Source: an endosymbiont of Bathymodiolus septemdierum str. Myojin knoll (GTDB lineage: Bacteria; Pseudomonadota; Gammaproteobacteria; PS1; Pseudothioglobaceae). From it: a stretch of 64,000 bases of DNA. Shown in pieces: positions 52,098 to 62,143 of this stretch. A program made the position numbers and the translations under genes. How positions within the stretch are numbered: position 1 is the stretch's first letter; the number at the start of each line of letters is the position of its first letter. The stretch is taken from NCBI RefSeq assembly GCF_001547755.1, contig NZ_AP013042.1, positions 434,001 through 498,000 of the forward strand, read 5' to 3'. Under the pieces are notes generated by a model, which saw nothing but the letters and a program-made list of their open reading frames with translations, was not told the DNA's origin and searched no databases.

Positions 52098-53558
52098 ATG
52101 TTGGATATTTTATTAACACCGATTAAGGCGATGCGATTACGCTATGTGCCATTGCTTTTGATTTATTTCGCTTATGGTAGTAGTTTTTTTACTGCAATTG
52201 CAGAGAGTTTTTGGGTCAAAGACAGTTTGAATATGACTGCGGCAGATTTGGCAGAGTTGGGTATTTGGCTGAGTGTACCATGGACAGTGAAGATGATTTT
52301 TGGCTCATTGGTAGACAGCGTTTTGGTTTTTGGCTCTAATCGAAAATCCTATGTGTATATTGGGGCTTTGCTGATTACTGTCAGTTCCTTATTGATGATT
52401 GCGGTGGTGGGCGACTACGAATTTGTTGTACAATTTTCTAAAAAATCGGTATATATTGTTGCCAGTGTCATTGCTGTCATCGGTTTTGTAATGCAGGATG
52501 TGGTGGCAGATACGATGAGTACCGAGGTGGTGGGTAAGTCCCAAACCGAAGCCCAAATCCATCAAGAGCTGGCAACCATTCAAGTGTTAGCGCGGTTATC
52601 TCTAGGTTTTGCAATTTTTATCACTGGTTGGATTGGCGGTGAGTTGGCAAGTGTGTTTAAGGATAATCGTGAAATGGTGTTTATTATTGCTTTATTTATA
52701 CCGATACTATCAATTATCGGGGTAACATTGGTTAATCTGAATCCTGTGGCAGTGTCGCCGATTAATAAACGCGTGTTATTTGGTGGCTTGATTTTTGCAT
52801 TATTCGTGGTATTAATAGGTTATTCTGAGGTGCCTTATTCACAAGAAATCGTGTTCGTTATTTCTATTAGCATCGTCTTATATTTACTCAATGATTTGAT
52901 TGGTGACTTGAGTGAAAATGCGATTCGTCATATTAAAATGGCAATGATTATTATCTTTGTTTATCGGGCAATGCCGTCGGTAGGCGTTTCTTTACAGTGG
53001 TGGCAAATTGATGTATTGGGTTTTGATGAATCGTTTTTTGCCAAATTGTCGGCAATTGGCGGCGGTATTGCTTTGGCAGGGATGTGGTTTAGCGCCAAAT
53101 TTATTGTTAAACGGGATATTGCTGAAGTATTAATATTTTTAACCATTATTGGTACATTATTGTCACTGCCTATTTTGGGCATGTATTACGATTTACACAT
53201 TTGGCTAGGTGTGGAAGCCCGTACTGTGGCGTTGGTAGATACTGCGCTGGCATCACCTTTTAACTATATTGCACAAGTGCTAATGTTAACCTTAGTGGCA
53301 ATTTATGCACCTGAAGGCAAAAAAGGCACTTGGTTTGCACTCATGGCATCATTGATGAATATCGCCTTATCGGCGGGTGGCTTATTAACGAAATATTTGA
53401 ATAAAATCTTTATTGTTAGTCGTGAAATTGTTACCGATGGCGTGGTCACGACGACGCAAGATTATTCACAACTTGGCGACTTGTTATGGATAGTGACTTT
53501 GGCAGGTTTTATCATTCCAATCATCGTTATTGTTAAATACAACCCGAGTAAAGCATGA
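52098..53558 (+). CDS. BT1-family (folate-biopterin transporter-like) major facilitator protein
   Basis: About 486 residues, 12 predicted membrane helices. Near the N-terminus YVPLLLIYFAYGSSFF, then LSVPWTVKMIFGSLVDS and GSNRKSYVYIGALL follow the BT1 pattern (PW.iK...G..sD...i.G.rRr.Y). Substrate in bacteria is uncertain; folates or pterins are the family precedent. ATG 52098 is preferred over GTG 52089. It overlaps lspA by 4 bp and is divergent from fabI. Confidence 0.78.
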   Translation: MLDILLTPIKAMRLRYVPLLLIYFAYGSSFFTAIAESFWVKDSLNMTAADLAELGIWLSVPWTVKMIFGSLVDSVLVFGSNRKSYVYIGALLITVSSLLMIAVVGDYEFVVQFSKKSVYIVASVIAVIGFVMQDVVADTMSTEVVGKSQTEAQIHQELATIQVLARLSLGFAIFITGWIGGELASVFKDNREMVFIIALFIPILSIIGVTLVNLNPVAVSPINKRVLFGGLIFALFVVLIGYSEVPYSQEIVFVISISIVLYLLNDLIGDLSENAIRHIKMAMIIIFVYRAMPSVGVSLQWWQIDVLGFDESFFAKLSAIGGGIALAGMWFSAKFIVKRDIAEVLIFLTIIGTLLSLPILGMYYDLHIWLGVEARTVALVDTALASPFNYIAQVLMLTLVAIYAPEGKKGTWFALMASLMNIALSAGGLLTKYLNKIFIVSREIVTDGVVTTTQDYSQLGDLLWIVTLAGFIIPIIVIVKYNPSKA

Positions 53559-54013
53559 CACTCAGTAAATATTATGGCATCGCCATCACTCTAATTTTAC
53601 TTGACCAATTGAGTAAAATTTTTGTAGCAAACACGATGGAATTTCAAAGCAGCATTATTGTCACCGAATTTTTCAGTTGGCATCATGTGCGTAATTATGG
53701 CGCGGCATTTAGTTTCTTAGCTGACCAAGGTGGATGGCAGAGGTATTTCTTTGCTGGTCTTTCTTTTATTGCTAGCATTGCTTTGATTGTTTGGATGAAA
53801 AAAACATCGTCAACCAAGAAATTTGAATTACTTGCACTTAGTCTCATTTTGGCAGGTGCTGTGGGCAATTTGATTGATAGAGTTGTTTATGGTTTCGTGA
53901 TTGATTTTATTGATTTACATTATCAAGATTTTTATTGGCCAGTGTTTAATGTTGCTGACATTACCATTAGTGTTGGTGTGGCGTTGCTATTATTATCTGA
54001 ATTTAAAAAATAA
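53555..54013 (+). CDS. lspA: Lipoprotein signal peptidase (signal peptidase II)
   Basis: 152 residues, four membrane helices. The catalytic aspartates lie in AGAVGNLIDRV and FNVADITISVGV. The substrate-groove motif NYGAAFSFL is also present. It cleaves prolipoproteins such as the many lipoproteins in this window. It overlaps the BT1 gene by 4 bp; the STAND-like gene starts 13 bp later. Confidence 0.96.
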   Translation: MTLSKYYGIAITLILLDQLSKIFVANTMEFQSSIIVTEFFSWHHVRNYGAAFSFLADQGGWQRYFFAGLSFIASIALIVWMKKTSSTKKFELLALSLILAGAVGNLIDRVVYGFVIDFIDLHYQDFYWPVFNVADITISVGVALLLLSEFKK

Positions 54014-54026
54014 GGAAACTGAATTT

Positions 54027-56336
54027 ATGAGCATGCAAAAAGATCAAATTGCCGAGGCGCTTGTTAATGAATTTATTACACTTTGGAAAGAAGAGAGAGG
54101 GGTCGCTAAACAGAATTTAATTAAAAAGACTTACGAAGAGCTAGGGCTTCCAAAAATTATTATTCGCATAGCTATAAATTTATTAGAGGCGGCTATTAAA
54201 TCTCACTTAGAGGACAATAAAAACGCACTTATTAAAAAGGCAAAGGATTACCCGTCTATTCAGCGTTTATTATGCTGGTTTTTAACAAAAATAAAAGGAG
54301 AGGTGCCAGCAGATAAATTGGATGACTTAAATACGAAAGATTTTTTTGACGCCTTGCAAGATTTAGAAAATAGTATTACTCAAAACCTTTCTTGGAATCC
54401 AATATTAACATTTGATACACCAACTAAAAACATTGAAGAGGATATTATTAAGCAACTACATGCCCACAATAAATACCATACCTATATTGGCAGAGAAAAA
54501 AGCAAAAACATATTGCAAACCTTTTTAGAACAAGACGCGGCGTTTTCATGGATGGGGATTGTTGGCGATGCAGGCAGTGGCAAGACGCGTTTTGCTCATG
54601 AATTTGGTCAAATTGCACAACAGCAATATTGGCGTGTTGGATTTTTAGGAAAAAGCAGTCTGCAATCTTTAGAACAATTACAGAACTGGCAACCTATTAG
54701 ACCAACACTCATTTTTATTGATTACGCCAAAGATCATGTGGATGAGGTGCAGAGATTGCTCAACGCTTTAGCGACTAAATCATGGGATGATGGTGTGCTG
54801 GTGCGTTTAGTGTTGATTGATAGATCTGGCTTTAAAGTTACAGCGGATAACCAAATTGAAGATCATATAAACGCTCGGCGTTTTACCGATTTTAAAGGTC
54901 TGGTGGAGTCGGATAATTTAGTGTTAACTCCATTAGAAGATAACGATATTAGGAGGTTAATTAGGCAATTTGAAGGCATTAATGTTGAGCAAGTACTTAA
55001 AAAAGTTAAGCAGAAACACTATCAAGCAAAACCATTGTATATTTTGCTTTTGTGCATTCAAAAAGAACAAGGGGAGCAGGCAGACATAGAAGATATTTTG
55101 GCGCATTTACTCAAGAGACAAGGTCGATTGCCTTGGGACACTGAGAACGATGACAATGCTGTTGAAGTTTCGCAAGCCATTCAAATTGCCACCTTGTTTG
55201 GAGAATTTACATCTCAAGATTTTTCAGCTATTCAGGTTAATCCCACTGAAAATAGTAAGAAACAGAAAATTATGAAGGCCGCTGCTATCATCACCAAACA
55301 GGAAGACGACGTATTAAAACCTTTAGAGCCTGATTTACTAGGTGAGTATTTTGCACTCGCATTGATGGATTTTTTAAGCAAACAAGGCTTATCGCTTGAC
55401 TCAACTTTATTTGAAAAAGACTTGAATTATTACGAGGCGTGTATTAAGCGTTGTCATGATGATTTTCCAGAAAAATTAAAGGCGTTGCGTAGCTACCTAA
55501 TTGATCCATTGAAAGATGACACGGTAAAACAAGATATAGAAGCATATCTCGAGCCTAATGCGGATACATTATTTGAAAAGCATTTGAATGCTGTACTAAC
55601 AAATAATTTTGAAGAAGCACGCAAAGTGTTTGAGCAATTAACAACCCTAGCCAAAGACTACCCCAACAATCAAGAGATGCAGTTAGCCCTTGCCAAGGCT
55701 GCGTTTAATTGGCTAAGTGGTTTAAATAAGAATCCAGCAGACTTTAAAGAAGCGCGCAAAGTGTTTGAGCAATTAACAACCCTAGCCAAAGACCACCCTA
55801 ACAATCAAGAGATGCAGTTAGCCCTTGCCAAGGCTGCAGTTAATTGGCTAAGTGGTTTAAGTGAGAATCCTAAAGAAGCGCGCAAAGTGTTTGAGCAATC
55901 AACAACCCTAGCCAAAGACCACCCTAACAATCAAGAGATGCAGTTAGAACTTGCTAAGGCTGCAGTTAATTGGCTAAGTGGTTTAAGTGAGAATCCAGCA
56001 GACTTTAAAGAAGCGCGCAAAGTGTTTGAGCAATTAACAACCCTAGCCAAAGACCACTCTAACAATCAAGAGATGCAGTTAGAACTTGCCAAGGCTGCGT
56101 TTAATTGGTTAATTGATTTGTTGAATAATGATTCAACGGCATTTGTTAGTGAAATTAAGCAAACACAGCTAGTTTTACAGAATGTTTTACAGGGTTTAGT
56201 GCAACAAGTTGACTCTTTTAAGCCAGGATTTGCACAAGAAGTGTGGAATGTGTGTCGTTCTTTTGAGAAAATAGAGTCTCTTAAAGAAATCGTTAAAGCC
56301 CTGCAACGAGCTATTCAAGCGCATTTTTCATCATGA
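54027..56336 (+). CDS. STAND-like P-loop NTPase with C-terminal tandem repeats, possible defence protein
   Basis: 769 residues. Residues 1-150 are a helical N-terminal part without a recognised effector. Then comes a P-loop NTPase core: YIGREKSKNIL, Walker A GDAGSGKTRFAHEF near 180-193 and Walker B LIFIDYAKDHVDEV near 228. A winged-helix-like region follows. Residues about 530-705 hold four TPR-like repeats of 45 residues (one of 42), almost identical in DNA (EARKVFEQLTTLAKDHPNNQ and so on). This sensor-NTPase-repeat layout is that of STAND proteins, many of which act in phage defence. ATG 54027 has AAGGA upstream; the stop overlaps the thiO start by 4 bp. Confidence 0.75.
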   Translation: MSMQKDQIAEALVNEFITLWKEERGVAKQNLIKKTYEELGLPKIIIRIAINLLEAAIKSHLEDNKNALIKKAKDYPSIQRLLCWFLTKIKGEVPADKLDDLNTKDFFDALQDLENSITQNLSWNPILTFDTPTKNIEEDIIKQLHAHNKYHTYIGREKSKNILQTFLEQDAAFSWMGIVGDAGSGKTRFAHEFGQIAQQQYWRVGFLGKSSLQSLEQLQNWQPIRPTLIFIDYAKDHVDEVQRLLNALATKSWDDGVLVRLVLIDRSGFKVTADNQIEDHINARRFTDFKGLVESDNLVLTPLEDNDIRRLIRQFEGINVEQVLKKVKQKHYQAKPLYILLLCIQKEQGEQADIEDILAHLLKRQGRLPWDTENDDNAVEVSQAIQIATLFGEFTSQDFSAIQVNPTENSKKQKIMKAAAIITKQEDDVLKPLEPDLLGEYFALALMDFLSKQGLSLDSTLFEKDLNYYEACIKRCHDDFPEKLKALRSYLIDPLKDDTVKQDIEAYLEPNADTLFEKHLNAVLTNNFEEARKVFEQLTTLAKDYPNNQEMQLALAKAAFNWLSGLNKNPADFKEARKVFEQLTTLAKDHPNNQEMQLALAKAAVNWLSGLSENPKEARKVFEQSTTLAKDHPNNQEMQLELAKAAVNWLSGLSENPADFKEARKVFEQLTTLAKDHSNNQEMQLELAKAAFNWLIDLLNNDSTAFVSEIKQTQLVLQNVLQGLVQQVDSFKPGFAQEVWNVCRSFEKIESLKEIVKALQRAIQAHFSS
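55614..56142 (+). repeat. Four near-identical tandem repeats (135/126 bp) in the STAND-like gene
   Basis: Units begin at 55614, 55749, 55875 and 56010 (GAAGCGCGCAAAGTGTTTGA). Unit two lacks nine bases encoding ADF. Differences between units are few, so expansion is recent or the copies are homogenised. Confidence 0.93.
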
Positions 56337-57316
56337 GTGATTGCATCATCATCGGCGGCGGTGTGATTGGAATGATGAGTGCACGCACTTTAGCGATGTC
56401 GGGGGCGAGTGTTAGATTGATTGACCAACGAGCCTGTGGTAAGGAATCTTCGTGGGCAGGGGGCGGCATTATCAGTCCGCTGTATCCGTGGATGTATAGC
56501 GATATGGTGAATGAATTGAGTATGGCATCCCAGGTAGTTTATGAGGAACTGTGTGCGACTTTACTTGAGGAAACGGGGATTGATACCGAGTATGTGCGTT
56601 CTGGGTTGCTGATGATGGATGAATACGACAGGTATGAGGCGATTGATTGGATGGCTGTGCATAAAGTACACGCTGAAAAACACCCTAAAGGGACACTGTT
56701 TACCGATGTAGCGCAGGTGCGTAATCCGCGATTGTTAAGGGCACTTAAGGCTGATATTTTAAAACGCGGTGTGGAAATTGTCGAATTTACCAAAGTCGAT
56801 GAATTGATTGTTGAAAATAATACTGTGCTTGGTGTTAAGACTGAGAATAAAGCCTATTATGCGGATAATACCGTTATTTGTGGCGGCGCCTGGAGCTCTG
56901 AATTATTAGAGGCTAAAAACGAGATGTATCCCGTTAAGGGGCAGATGATTGTGATTCGCTCTAAACCTGACACGCTTGCGCATATTGTACTTGATAAAGG
57001 CAGGTATCTGATTCCAAGAAAAGATGGGCGTATTTTGATTGGCTCTACCACTGAAAATGTTGGTTTTGACAGAAGTTTGAGTGACGAAGTGGGACTTGAG
57101 TTGCTTAGATTTGCCACAGAGCGATTTCCAGAATTACAAGGCGCAAGTATTGAACATCATTGGTCGGGTTTTAGACCAGCGAGTAAATCGGGAGTAGTTA
57201 TTAAAAAAGATGAAAAATTGGATGGTTTGTTTATCAATACTGGACATCTTCGTAATGGCTTAAATATGGCGCCTGAGAGCGCTAAAAGGATAGCTGAGTT
57301 GATAAAAAAATGTTAA
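56333..57316 (+). CDS. thiO: Glycine oxidase ThiO (FAD-dependent amino-acid oxidase)
   Basis: 327 residues of the DAO family. The FAD-binding IIGGGVIGMMSARTLAMSG leads the N-terminus, SSWAGGGIISPLYPW and VICGGAWSSELL follow, and the C-terminus is HLRNGLNMAPESA. It oxidises glycine to the dehydroglycine used for the thiazole of thiamine. Other thi genes are not in the window. It overlaps the STAND-like gene by 4 bp and recJ by 7 bp. Confidence 0.92.
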   Translation: MSDCIIIGGGVIGMMSARTLAMSGASVRLIDQRACGKESSWAGGGIISPLYPWMYSDMVNELSMASQVVYEELCATLLEETGIDTEYVRSGLLMMDEYDRYEAIDWMAVHKVHAEKHPKGTLFTDVAQVRNPRLLRALKADILKRGVEIVEFTKVDELIVENNTVLGVKTENKAYYADNTVICGGAWSSELLEAKNEMYPVKGQMIVIRSKPDTLAHIVLDKGRYLIPRKDGRILIGSTTENVGFDRSLSDEVGLELLRFATERFPELQGASIEHHWSGFRPASKSGVVIKKDEKLDGLFINTGHLRNGLNMAPESAKRIAELIKKC

Positions 57317-58998
57317 CACGAAAAATAGATGAGGCTTTATTTGAATCATATTCAGATGATATTCCTTTAATTCTAAAAAAAATTTACGCCGCTCGTGGTG
57401 TGGCAGAATCACAATTAACTTTATCCTTGGCTAAATTAATTACCCCCAATTTTGAGCAATTACCCGCTGCCAACACGATACTTACACAAGCTTTAAATGA
57501 ACAAAAACGCATTTTAATTATTGGTGATTTTGACTGTGATGGTGCTACAGCATCAGTACTTGCTGTGAAATCTCTACGCTTAATGGGGGCAAAATATGCA
57601 GATTTTTTAGTGCCAAATCGCATCGAACACGGCTACGGACTTAGCCCTGAAATCGTTAAATTAGCCATTAAAGAAAAACAACCCGATTTGATTATCACTG
57701 TGGATAACGGCATCTCCAGTTTTGATGGGGTTGCATTGGCAAAAAAACAAGGTATCAAAGTTATTATTACCGACCATCATTTGCCCAGTGAATTCGTGCC
57801 AGAAGCCGATGCGATTATCAATCCGAATCTTAAAAATTGTGATTTTCCAAGTAAAAATTTAGCAGGAGTTGGCGTCTGTTTTTATTTATTTTCATCGCTA
57901 AAAACCCATTTACTAAAGCAAGATTATTTTACCAATAATAATATTCCAGTACCTGATTTACGCACTGTCTTAGATTTGGTTGCGCTCGGCACGGTGGCGG
58001 ATGTCGTCAAGTTAGATCAAAATAACCGTATTTTAATTGCAGAGGGTATTCAGCGTATTCGTGGTAAATTATGTTCACCTGGTATTTTGGCATTGTTAGA
58101 AGTTTCCAATCGCAAAGCTGAAACCTTGCAGGCCTCTGACCTGGGTTTTTCCGTAGGGCCGAGGCTGAATGCCGCAGGGCGCTTGAGTGATATTTCTCGT
58201 GGCATAAAATGTTTGCTCACGGATGATATGAATGACGCAAGGCGTTATGCCAATGAACTTGAAGAATTTAATCAAACTCGTCGAGCCAAACAAGCTGATA
58301 TGCAAGAAGAAGCACAAGCCATCATCGATGCGCAAGATGAGCAATCGGGAAAATTTGCTATCTGTCTATTTAGCGAAGAATGGCACGAAGGCATTGTTGG
58401 TATTGTCGCTGGTAAACTCAAAGAGGACTATCATTGTCCAGTTGCTGTTTTCGCTCAATCTGGCAACGATTTAAAAGGCTCAATCCGCTCTATTCCCAGT
58501 GTACATATTAAAGATTTACTAGATTTGGTTGATAGGAGGCACCCTGATTTAATCCTCAAGTTTGGCGGACACGCAATGGCAGCAGGACTTAGCATTAAGC
58601 CAGAGAATTTTGATAAATTCCAGCAAGAATTTTCAAATGCCATTCAATCCCACTTAAACAACGAAATCCCGAAAGTAGAATTACTCACCGACGGTAAACT
58701 TAATGCGTCTGATATCACACTTAAAAATGCACAATTAATTGCTGACTCTGGTCCGTGGGGGCAAGGCTTTGAAGAGCCTGTGTTTTTTGGTAATTTTGAA
58801 ATCGTTGAACAAAGAGTGGTTGGCGAAAAACACCTAAAACTACGCCTAAAACCCACCAATGGCACCACCATCATCGACGCTATCGCATTTTTCCAATCCC
58901 CCCTTGAGAGTAAAAAATCAACCGTTGCTTATAAGTTATCTATTAACGAATGGCGCGGTAGTACTTCCCTGCAATTAATGGTTGAGCAAGTTAATTAA
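57310..58998 (+). CDS. recJ: Single-stranded-DNA exonuclease RecJ
   Basis: 562 residues with the DHH-family motifs ILIIGDFDCDGATAS, ITVDNGISSFDG, ITDHHLP and GVGVCFYLF, and the DHHA1 part KFGGHAMAAGLSI. A C-terminal OB-like domain follows. It degrades single strands 5' to 3' in recombination and mismatch repair. Shorter than the E. coli protein (577) but complete. It overlaps thiO by 7 bp. Confidence 0.96.
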   Translation: MLTRKIDEALFESYSDDIPLILKKIYAARGVAESQLTLSLAKLITPNFEQLPAANTILTQALNEQKRILIIGDFDCDGATASVLAVKSLRLMGAKYADFLVPNRIEHGYGLSPEIVKLAIKEKQPDLIITVDNGISSFDGVALAKKQGIKVIITDHHLPSEFVPEADAIINPNLKNCDFPSKNLAGVGVCFYLFSSLKTHLLKQDYFTNNNIPVPDLRTVLDLVALGTVADVVKLDQNNRILIAEGIQRIRGKLCSPGILALLEVSNRKAETLQASDLGFSVGPRLNAAGRLSDISRGIKCLLTDDMNDARRYANELEEFNQTRRAKQADMQEEAQAIIDAQDEQSGKFAICLFSEEWHEGIVGIVAGKLKEDYHCPVAVFAQSGNDLKGSIRSIPSVHIKDLLDLVDRRHPDLILKFGGHAMAAGLSIKPENFDKFQQEFSNAIQSHLNNEIPKVELLTDGKLNASDITLKNAQLIADSGPWGQGFEEPVFFGNFEIVEQRVVGEKHLKLRLKPTNGTTIIDAIAFFQSPLESKKSTVAYKLSINEWRGSTSLQLMVEQVN

Positions 58999-59046
58999 AC
59001 GCTAAGATTGACGGTGTATGCGCGCACAAATACGGCGATTTCTATT

Positions 59047-60042
59047 TTAGCGTGCCAAATATGGTCTGATTGAATTGGGTAATAAACCTAATATAATCTT
59101 CCTACTTTGATGCCAATAGATTGATAATAAAAGCAACATGGTGCCGATTAATACACCAGTTAAAGCAAAATTATAGCCAATATCACCATAAATTTTTAGA
59201 ATGTTTGAGATTGCATATAAAACATATATCAAAGAAGAAACCATAAAAGCACGCCTATCAATAGCGATAGACAATAAACTCATAAAAATGTATAAGACAA
59301 CAACGCTGATTAAAACACCGATGCCTGAATCGCCATCTAGTAAACCAATCATTTTAAAAACAGGATGGATAATTAAGGGGGCCGAGACTAAATGCAGCCA
59401 AAAAGCAACATCAGATTTGTGTGTAACTCTGTCAATATCGGCATAATCCCAAAACATAGCCCACATAAAAGTCATCACCCCAAAAGTCAATATAATTGGC
59501 GTTAGATAATTTTCCGTTGCAGGAAAAATGGAAAGGATAAGTGCGATTAAAAATCCGATCAGCGAGACTGCGCCAACAGCAATGGTAATTGGCACTTTAA
59601 AACGCAACCAATGTAGATAAGCACCCAATGTTGACGAGGAAGCGGCAATGGCAAAGGCTATTTTATCGACAGTTGGAAATGACAGTAAATTGATACACAG
59701 GGAAAATATACCACCAATAAAAGCAATGAGTAGCACAATAGCGGGTAACGACATTTTTTTATTGCGGATAAAAATTTCACTCAGCCCCCATGCCAGTATT
59801 GGAAATGCAATATAACCACTGTTATCTTGCATGCTGTTTAGCCACCATCCTACGGAAAATAACAGTAACAAGCAGGCGATAACAACAAAAATATCGTTAA
59901 AACTACTGATTAACTTGAAATTCTCTTCGTCAACACGATTGGTATTTTTGCTGGCAGCGGTAAATTGTCTAAAATTGTCAACCGCTGATTGGTTAAAAAT
60001 ATCTTGTTTAATGGCGTCGTTTAAATCTTCTTCTGTGTACAT
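59047..60042 (-). CDS. Multi-spanning membrane protein, unknown (DUF4401/DUF2157-like layout)
   Basis: 331 residues. A soluble N-terminal segment (about 50 residues, MYTEEDLNDAIKQDIFNQS) is followed by nine or ten membrane helices. The layout, with a short SHOCT/DUF2157-like leader then many helices, suggests a DUF2157-type protein, but I see no decisive motif. It stands alone on the minus strand between recJ and thrS. Confidence 0.7.
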   Translation of the reverse strand: MYTEEDLNDAIKQDIFNQSAVDNFRQFTAASKNTNRVDEENFKLISSFNDIFVVIACLLLLFSVGWWLNSMQDNSGYIAFPILAWGLSEIFIRNKKMSLPAIVLLIAFIGGIFSLCINLLSFPTVDKIAFAIAASSSTLGAYLHWLRFKVPITIAVGAVSLIGFLIALILSIFPATENYLTPIILTFGVMTFMWAMFWDYADIDRVTHKSDVAFWLHLVSAPLIIHPVFKMIGLLDGDSGIGVLISVVVLYIFMSLLSIAIDRRAFMVSSLIYVLYAISNILKIYGDIGYNFALTGVLIGTMLLLLSIYWHQSRKIILGLLPNSIRPYLAR

Positions 60043-60248
60043 AATTTTTTTTTGTAATTTAGTAAAATTATATACTTAATTTAGTTTCATATGACAACAT
60101 AAAAGATTTACAAAATAATTTTGTGTTTATTACATTATTGTATCGAATTATATATTTGAATTGACACTCATGACGGTTGCGCACAGCGCGCATAAAATCT
60201 CAATAATAAGGTAAAATAGACTCTTTTTTATTTTTCCGAAATTTATTC

Positions 60249-62141
60249 ATGCCGATTATCACTTTACCAGACGGAACGCAAAAATCTTTCGACCAAGCGG
60301 TTAGTGTCTTTGAGGTGGCTAAGTCGATTGGTTCGGGGTTAGCTAAGGCAACGCTTGCGGGTAAGGTCAATGATGAGTTGGTAGATGCGTCGCATATCAT
60401 TGAGGCGGACAGTTCGTTGTCGATTATTACCGATAAAGATGCAGAGGGTTTAGAGGTTATTCGTCATTCGACGGCACATTTATTGGCACAAGCCACGCAA
60501 ATGCTCTATCCAGAGGCGCAGGTGACGATTGGACCGGTGATTAATGACGGTTTCTTTTACGATTTTGCTTATAAAGATGGTTTCTCAGAGGCTGATTTAG
60601 CCAAGATTGAGAAAAATATGAATAAGCTGGTGAAACAAAACTTGAAAATTGAACGCTCTGAGATGTCACGAGATGAGGCAGTGGCGTTTTTTAAAGACAA
60701 AGGCGAGCATTATAAGGCGGAAATTATTGAGTCTATTCCAGCTGATCAGTCGTTGTCATTATATAAACAGGGCGATTTTATTGATTTGTGTCGTGGACCA
60801 CATGTACCAAGCACGGCAAAATTAAAAGCCTTTAAATTAATGAAATTGGCAGGTGCTTATTGGCGCGGTGATTCTAATAATGAAATGTTACAACGCGTGT
60901 ATGGCACGGCTTGGGCGAATAAAGAAGATTTGGCGACGCACTTGCACCGATTAGAAGAAGCAGAAAAGCGCGACCATCGTAAAATTGGAAAAACACAAGA
61001 TTTATTTCACATGCAAGAAGAAGCGCCAGGTATGGTTTTTTGGCATGAGAAAGGCTGGACTTTGTATCAAATTGTTGAGCAGTATATGCGCGGCGTGTTT
61101 CGAGATAATGACTATAAGGAAGTACATACCCCGCAGTTGATTGACAGAAGTTTGTGGGAAAAATCGGGTCATTGGGATAAGTTTGGCGATGCGATGTTTA
61201 CCACCAGTAGTGAGAATCGTGATTATGCAGTGAAGCCGATGAATTGCCCGGCGCATATTCAGATTTTTAATCAAGGTTTGAAGTCGTATCGTGATTTACC
61301 GTTGCGTCTGGCAGAGTTTGGCTCTTGTCATCGCAATGAGCCGTCTGGCACGCTACACGGTATTATGCGGGTGCGTAATTTTGTGCAAGATGACGGGCAT
61401 ATTTTTTGTAGTAATGAGCAAATTCAAGCGGAAGTATCAGACTTTATTGATTTAACTTTTAAAGTCTACGAGCATTTTGGCTTTGAAAATGTGGACCTTA
61501 AATTATCTACTCGTCCTGAAAAGCGTGTTGGTTCTGATGAAGTTTGGGATAGGGCGGAGGCAGCATTAGCAGAGGCCTTAGATGCGAAAGGCATTAAATG
61601 GGAATTGCAAGAAGGCGAGGGTGCATTTTATGGACCTAAAATTGAATTTGTGTTGAAGGATTGCCTGGATAGAGAGTGGCAGTGTGGTACTTTACAGGTT
61701 GATTTTTCAATGCCAGAGCGATTAGATGCATCGTTTATTGCCGAAGATGGTTCAAAGCAAACGCCAGTGATGTTGCATCGTGCAATCGTTGGTTCGCTAG
61801 AGCGATTTGTCGGTATTTTGATTGAACATTATGAGGGTGCATTTCCCGCTTGGTTGGCGCCTGTTCAGGCGGTTGTTTTGAATATTTCTGAAAAGCAGAC
61901 CGATTTTACTGTTGAAATAGAGAAAAAATTAAAAAAACAAGGGCTTAGAGTGATTTCGGACTTGCGTAATGAGAAGATAGGCTTTAAAATACGCGAACAT
62001 TCTATGCAACGATTCCCTTATTTATTGGTTATTGGTGATAGAGAAATGCAAAATAACGAAATTTCAGTACGCAAACGCGGTGGCGAAGACCTTGGGTCAA
62101 TGTCAATTGAAGCGTTTGTTAAATTAGTAACAGAGGAATAA
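60249..62141 (+). CDS. thrS: Threonyl-tRNA synthetase
   Basis: 630 residues. A TGS domain ([17 protein letters not shown]), the editing domain with [10 protein letters not shown] and [10 protein letters not shown] (zinc/water-binding His and Cys), and the class II core with [40 protein letters not shown], and a C-terminal anticodon domain. First gene of thrS-infC-rpmI-rplT-pheS. An autoregulatory operator before the gene, as in E. coli, was not assessed. Confidence 0.97.
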   Translation: MPIITLPDGTQKSFDQAVSVFEVAKSIGSGLAKATLAGKVNDELVDASHIIEADSSLSIITDKDAEGLEVIRHSTAHLLAQATQMLYPEAQVTIGPVINDGFFYDFAYKDGFSEADLAKIEKNMNKLVKQNLKIERSEMSRDEAVAFFKDKGEHYKAEIIESIPADQSLSLYKQGDFIDLCRGPHVPSTAKLKAFKLMKLAGAYWRGDSNNEMLQRVYGTAWANKEDLATHLHRLEEAEKRDHRKIGKTQDLFHMQEEAPGMVFWHEKGWTLYQIVEQYMRGVFRDNDYKEVHTPQLIDRSLWEKSGHWDKFGDAMFTTSSENRDYAVKPMNCPAHIQIFNQGLKSYRDLPLRLAEFGSCHRNEPSGTLHGIMRVRNFVQDDGHIFCSNEQIQAEVSDFIDLTFKVYEHFGFENVDLKLSTRPEKRVGSDEVWDRAEAALAEALDAKGIKWELQEGEGAFYGPKIEFVLKDCLDREWQCGTLQVDFSMPERLDASFIAEDGSKQTPVMLHRAIVGSLERFVGILIEHYEGAFPAWLAPVQAVVLNISEKQTDFTVEIEKKLKKQGLRVISDLRNEKIGFKIREHSMQRFPYLLVIGDREMQNNEISVRKRGGEDLGSMSIEAFVKLVTEE

Positions 62142-62143
62142 TT

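Noticed and set aside
55614-56142. Tandem repeats considered as a CRISPR array
   Set aside because: Units are contiguous, in-frame coding repeats of 126-135 bp without unique spacers. No CRISPR array or cas gene was seen anywhere in the window.
60150-60248. TTGACA at about 60161 as the thrS promoter
   Set aside because: No acceptable -10 sequence at 16-18 bp; the AT-rich surroundings make a chance match likely.
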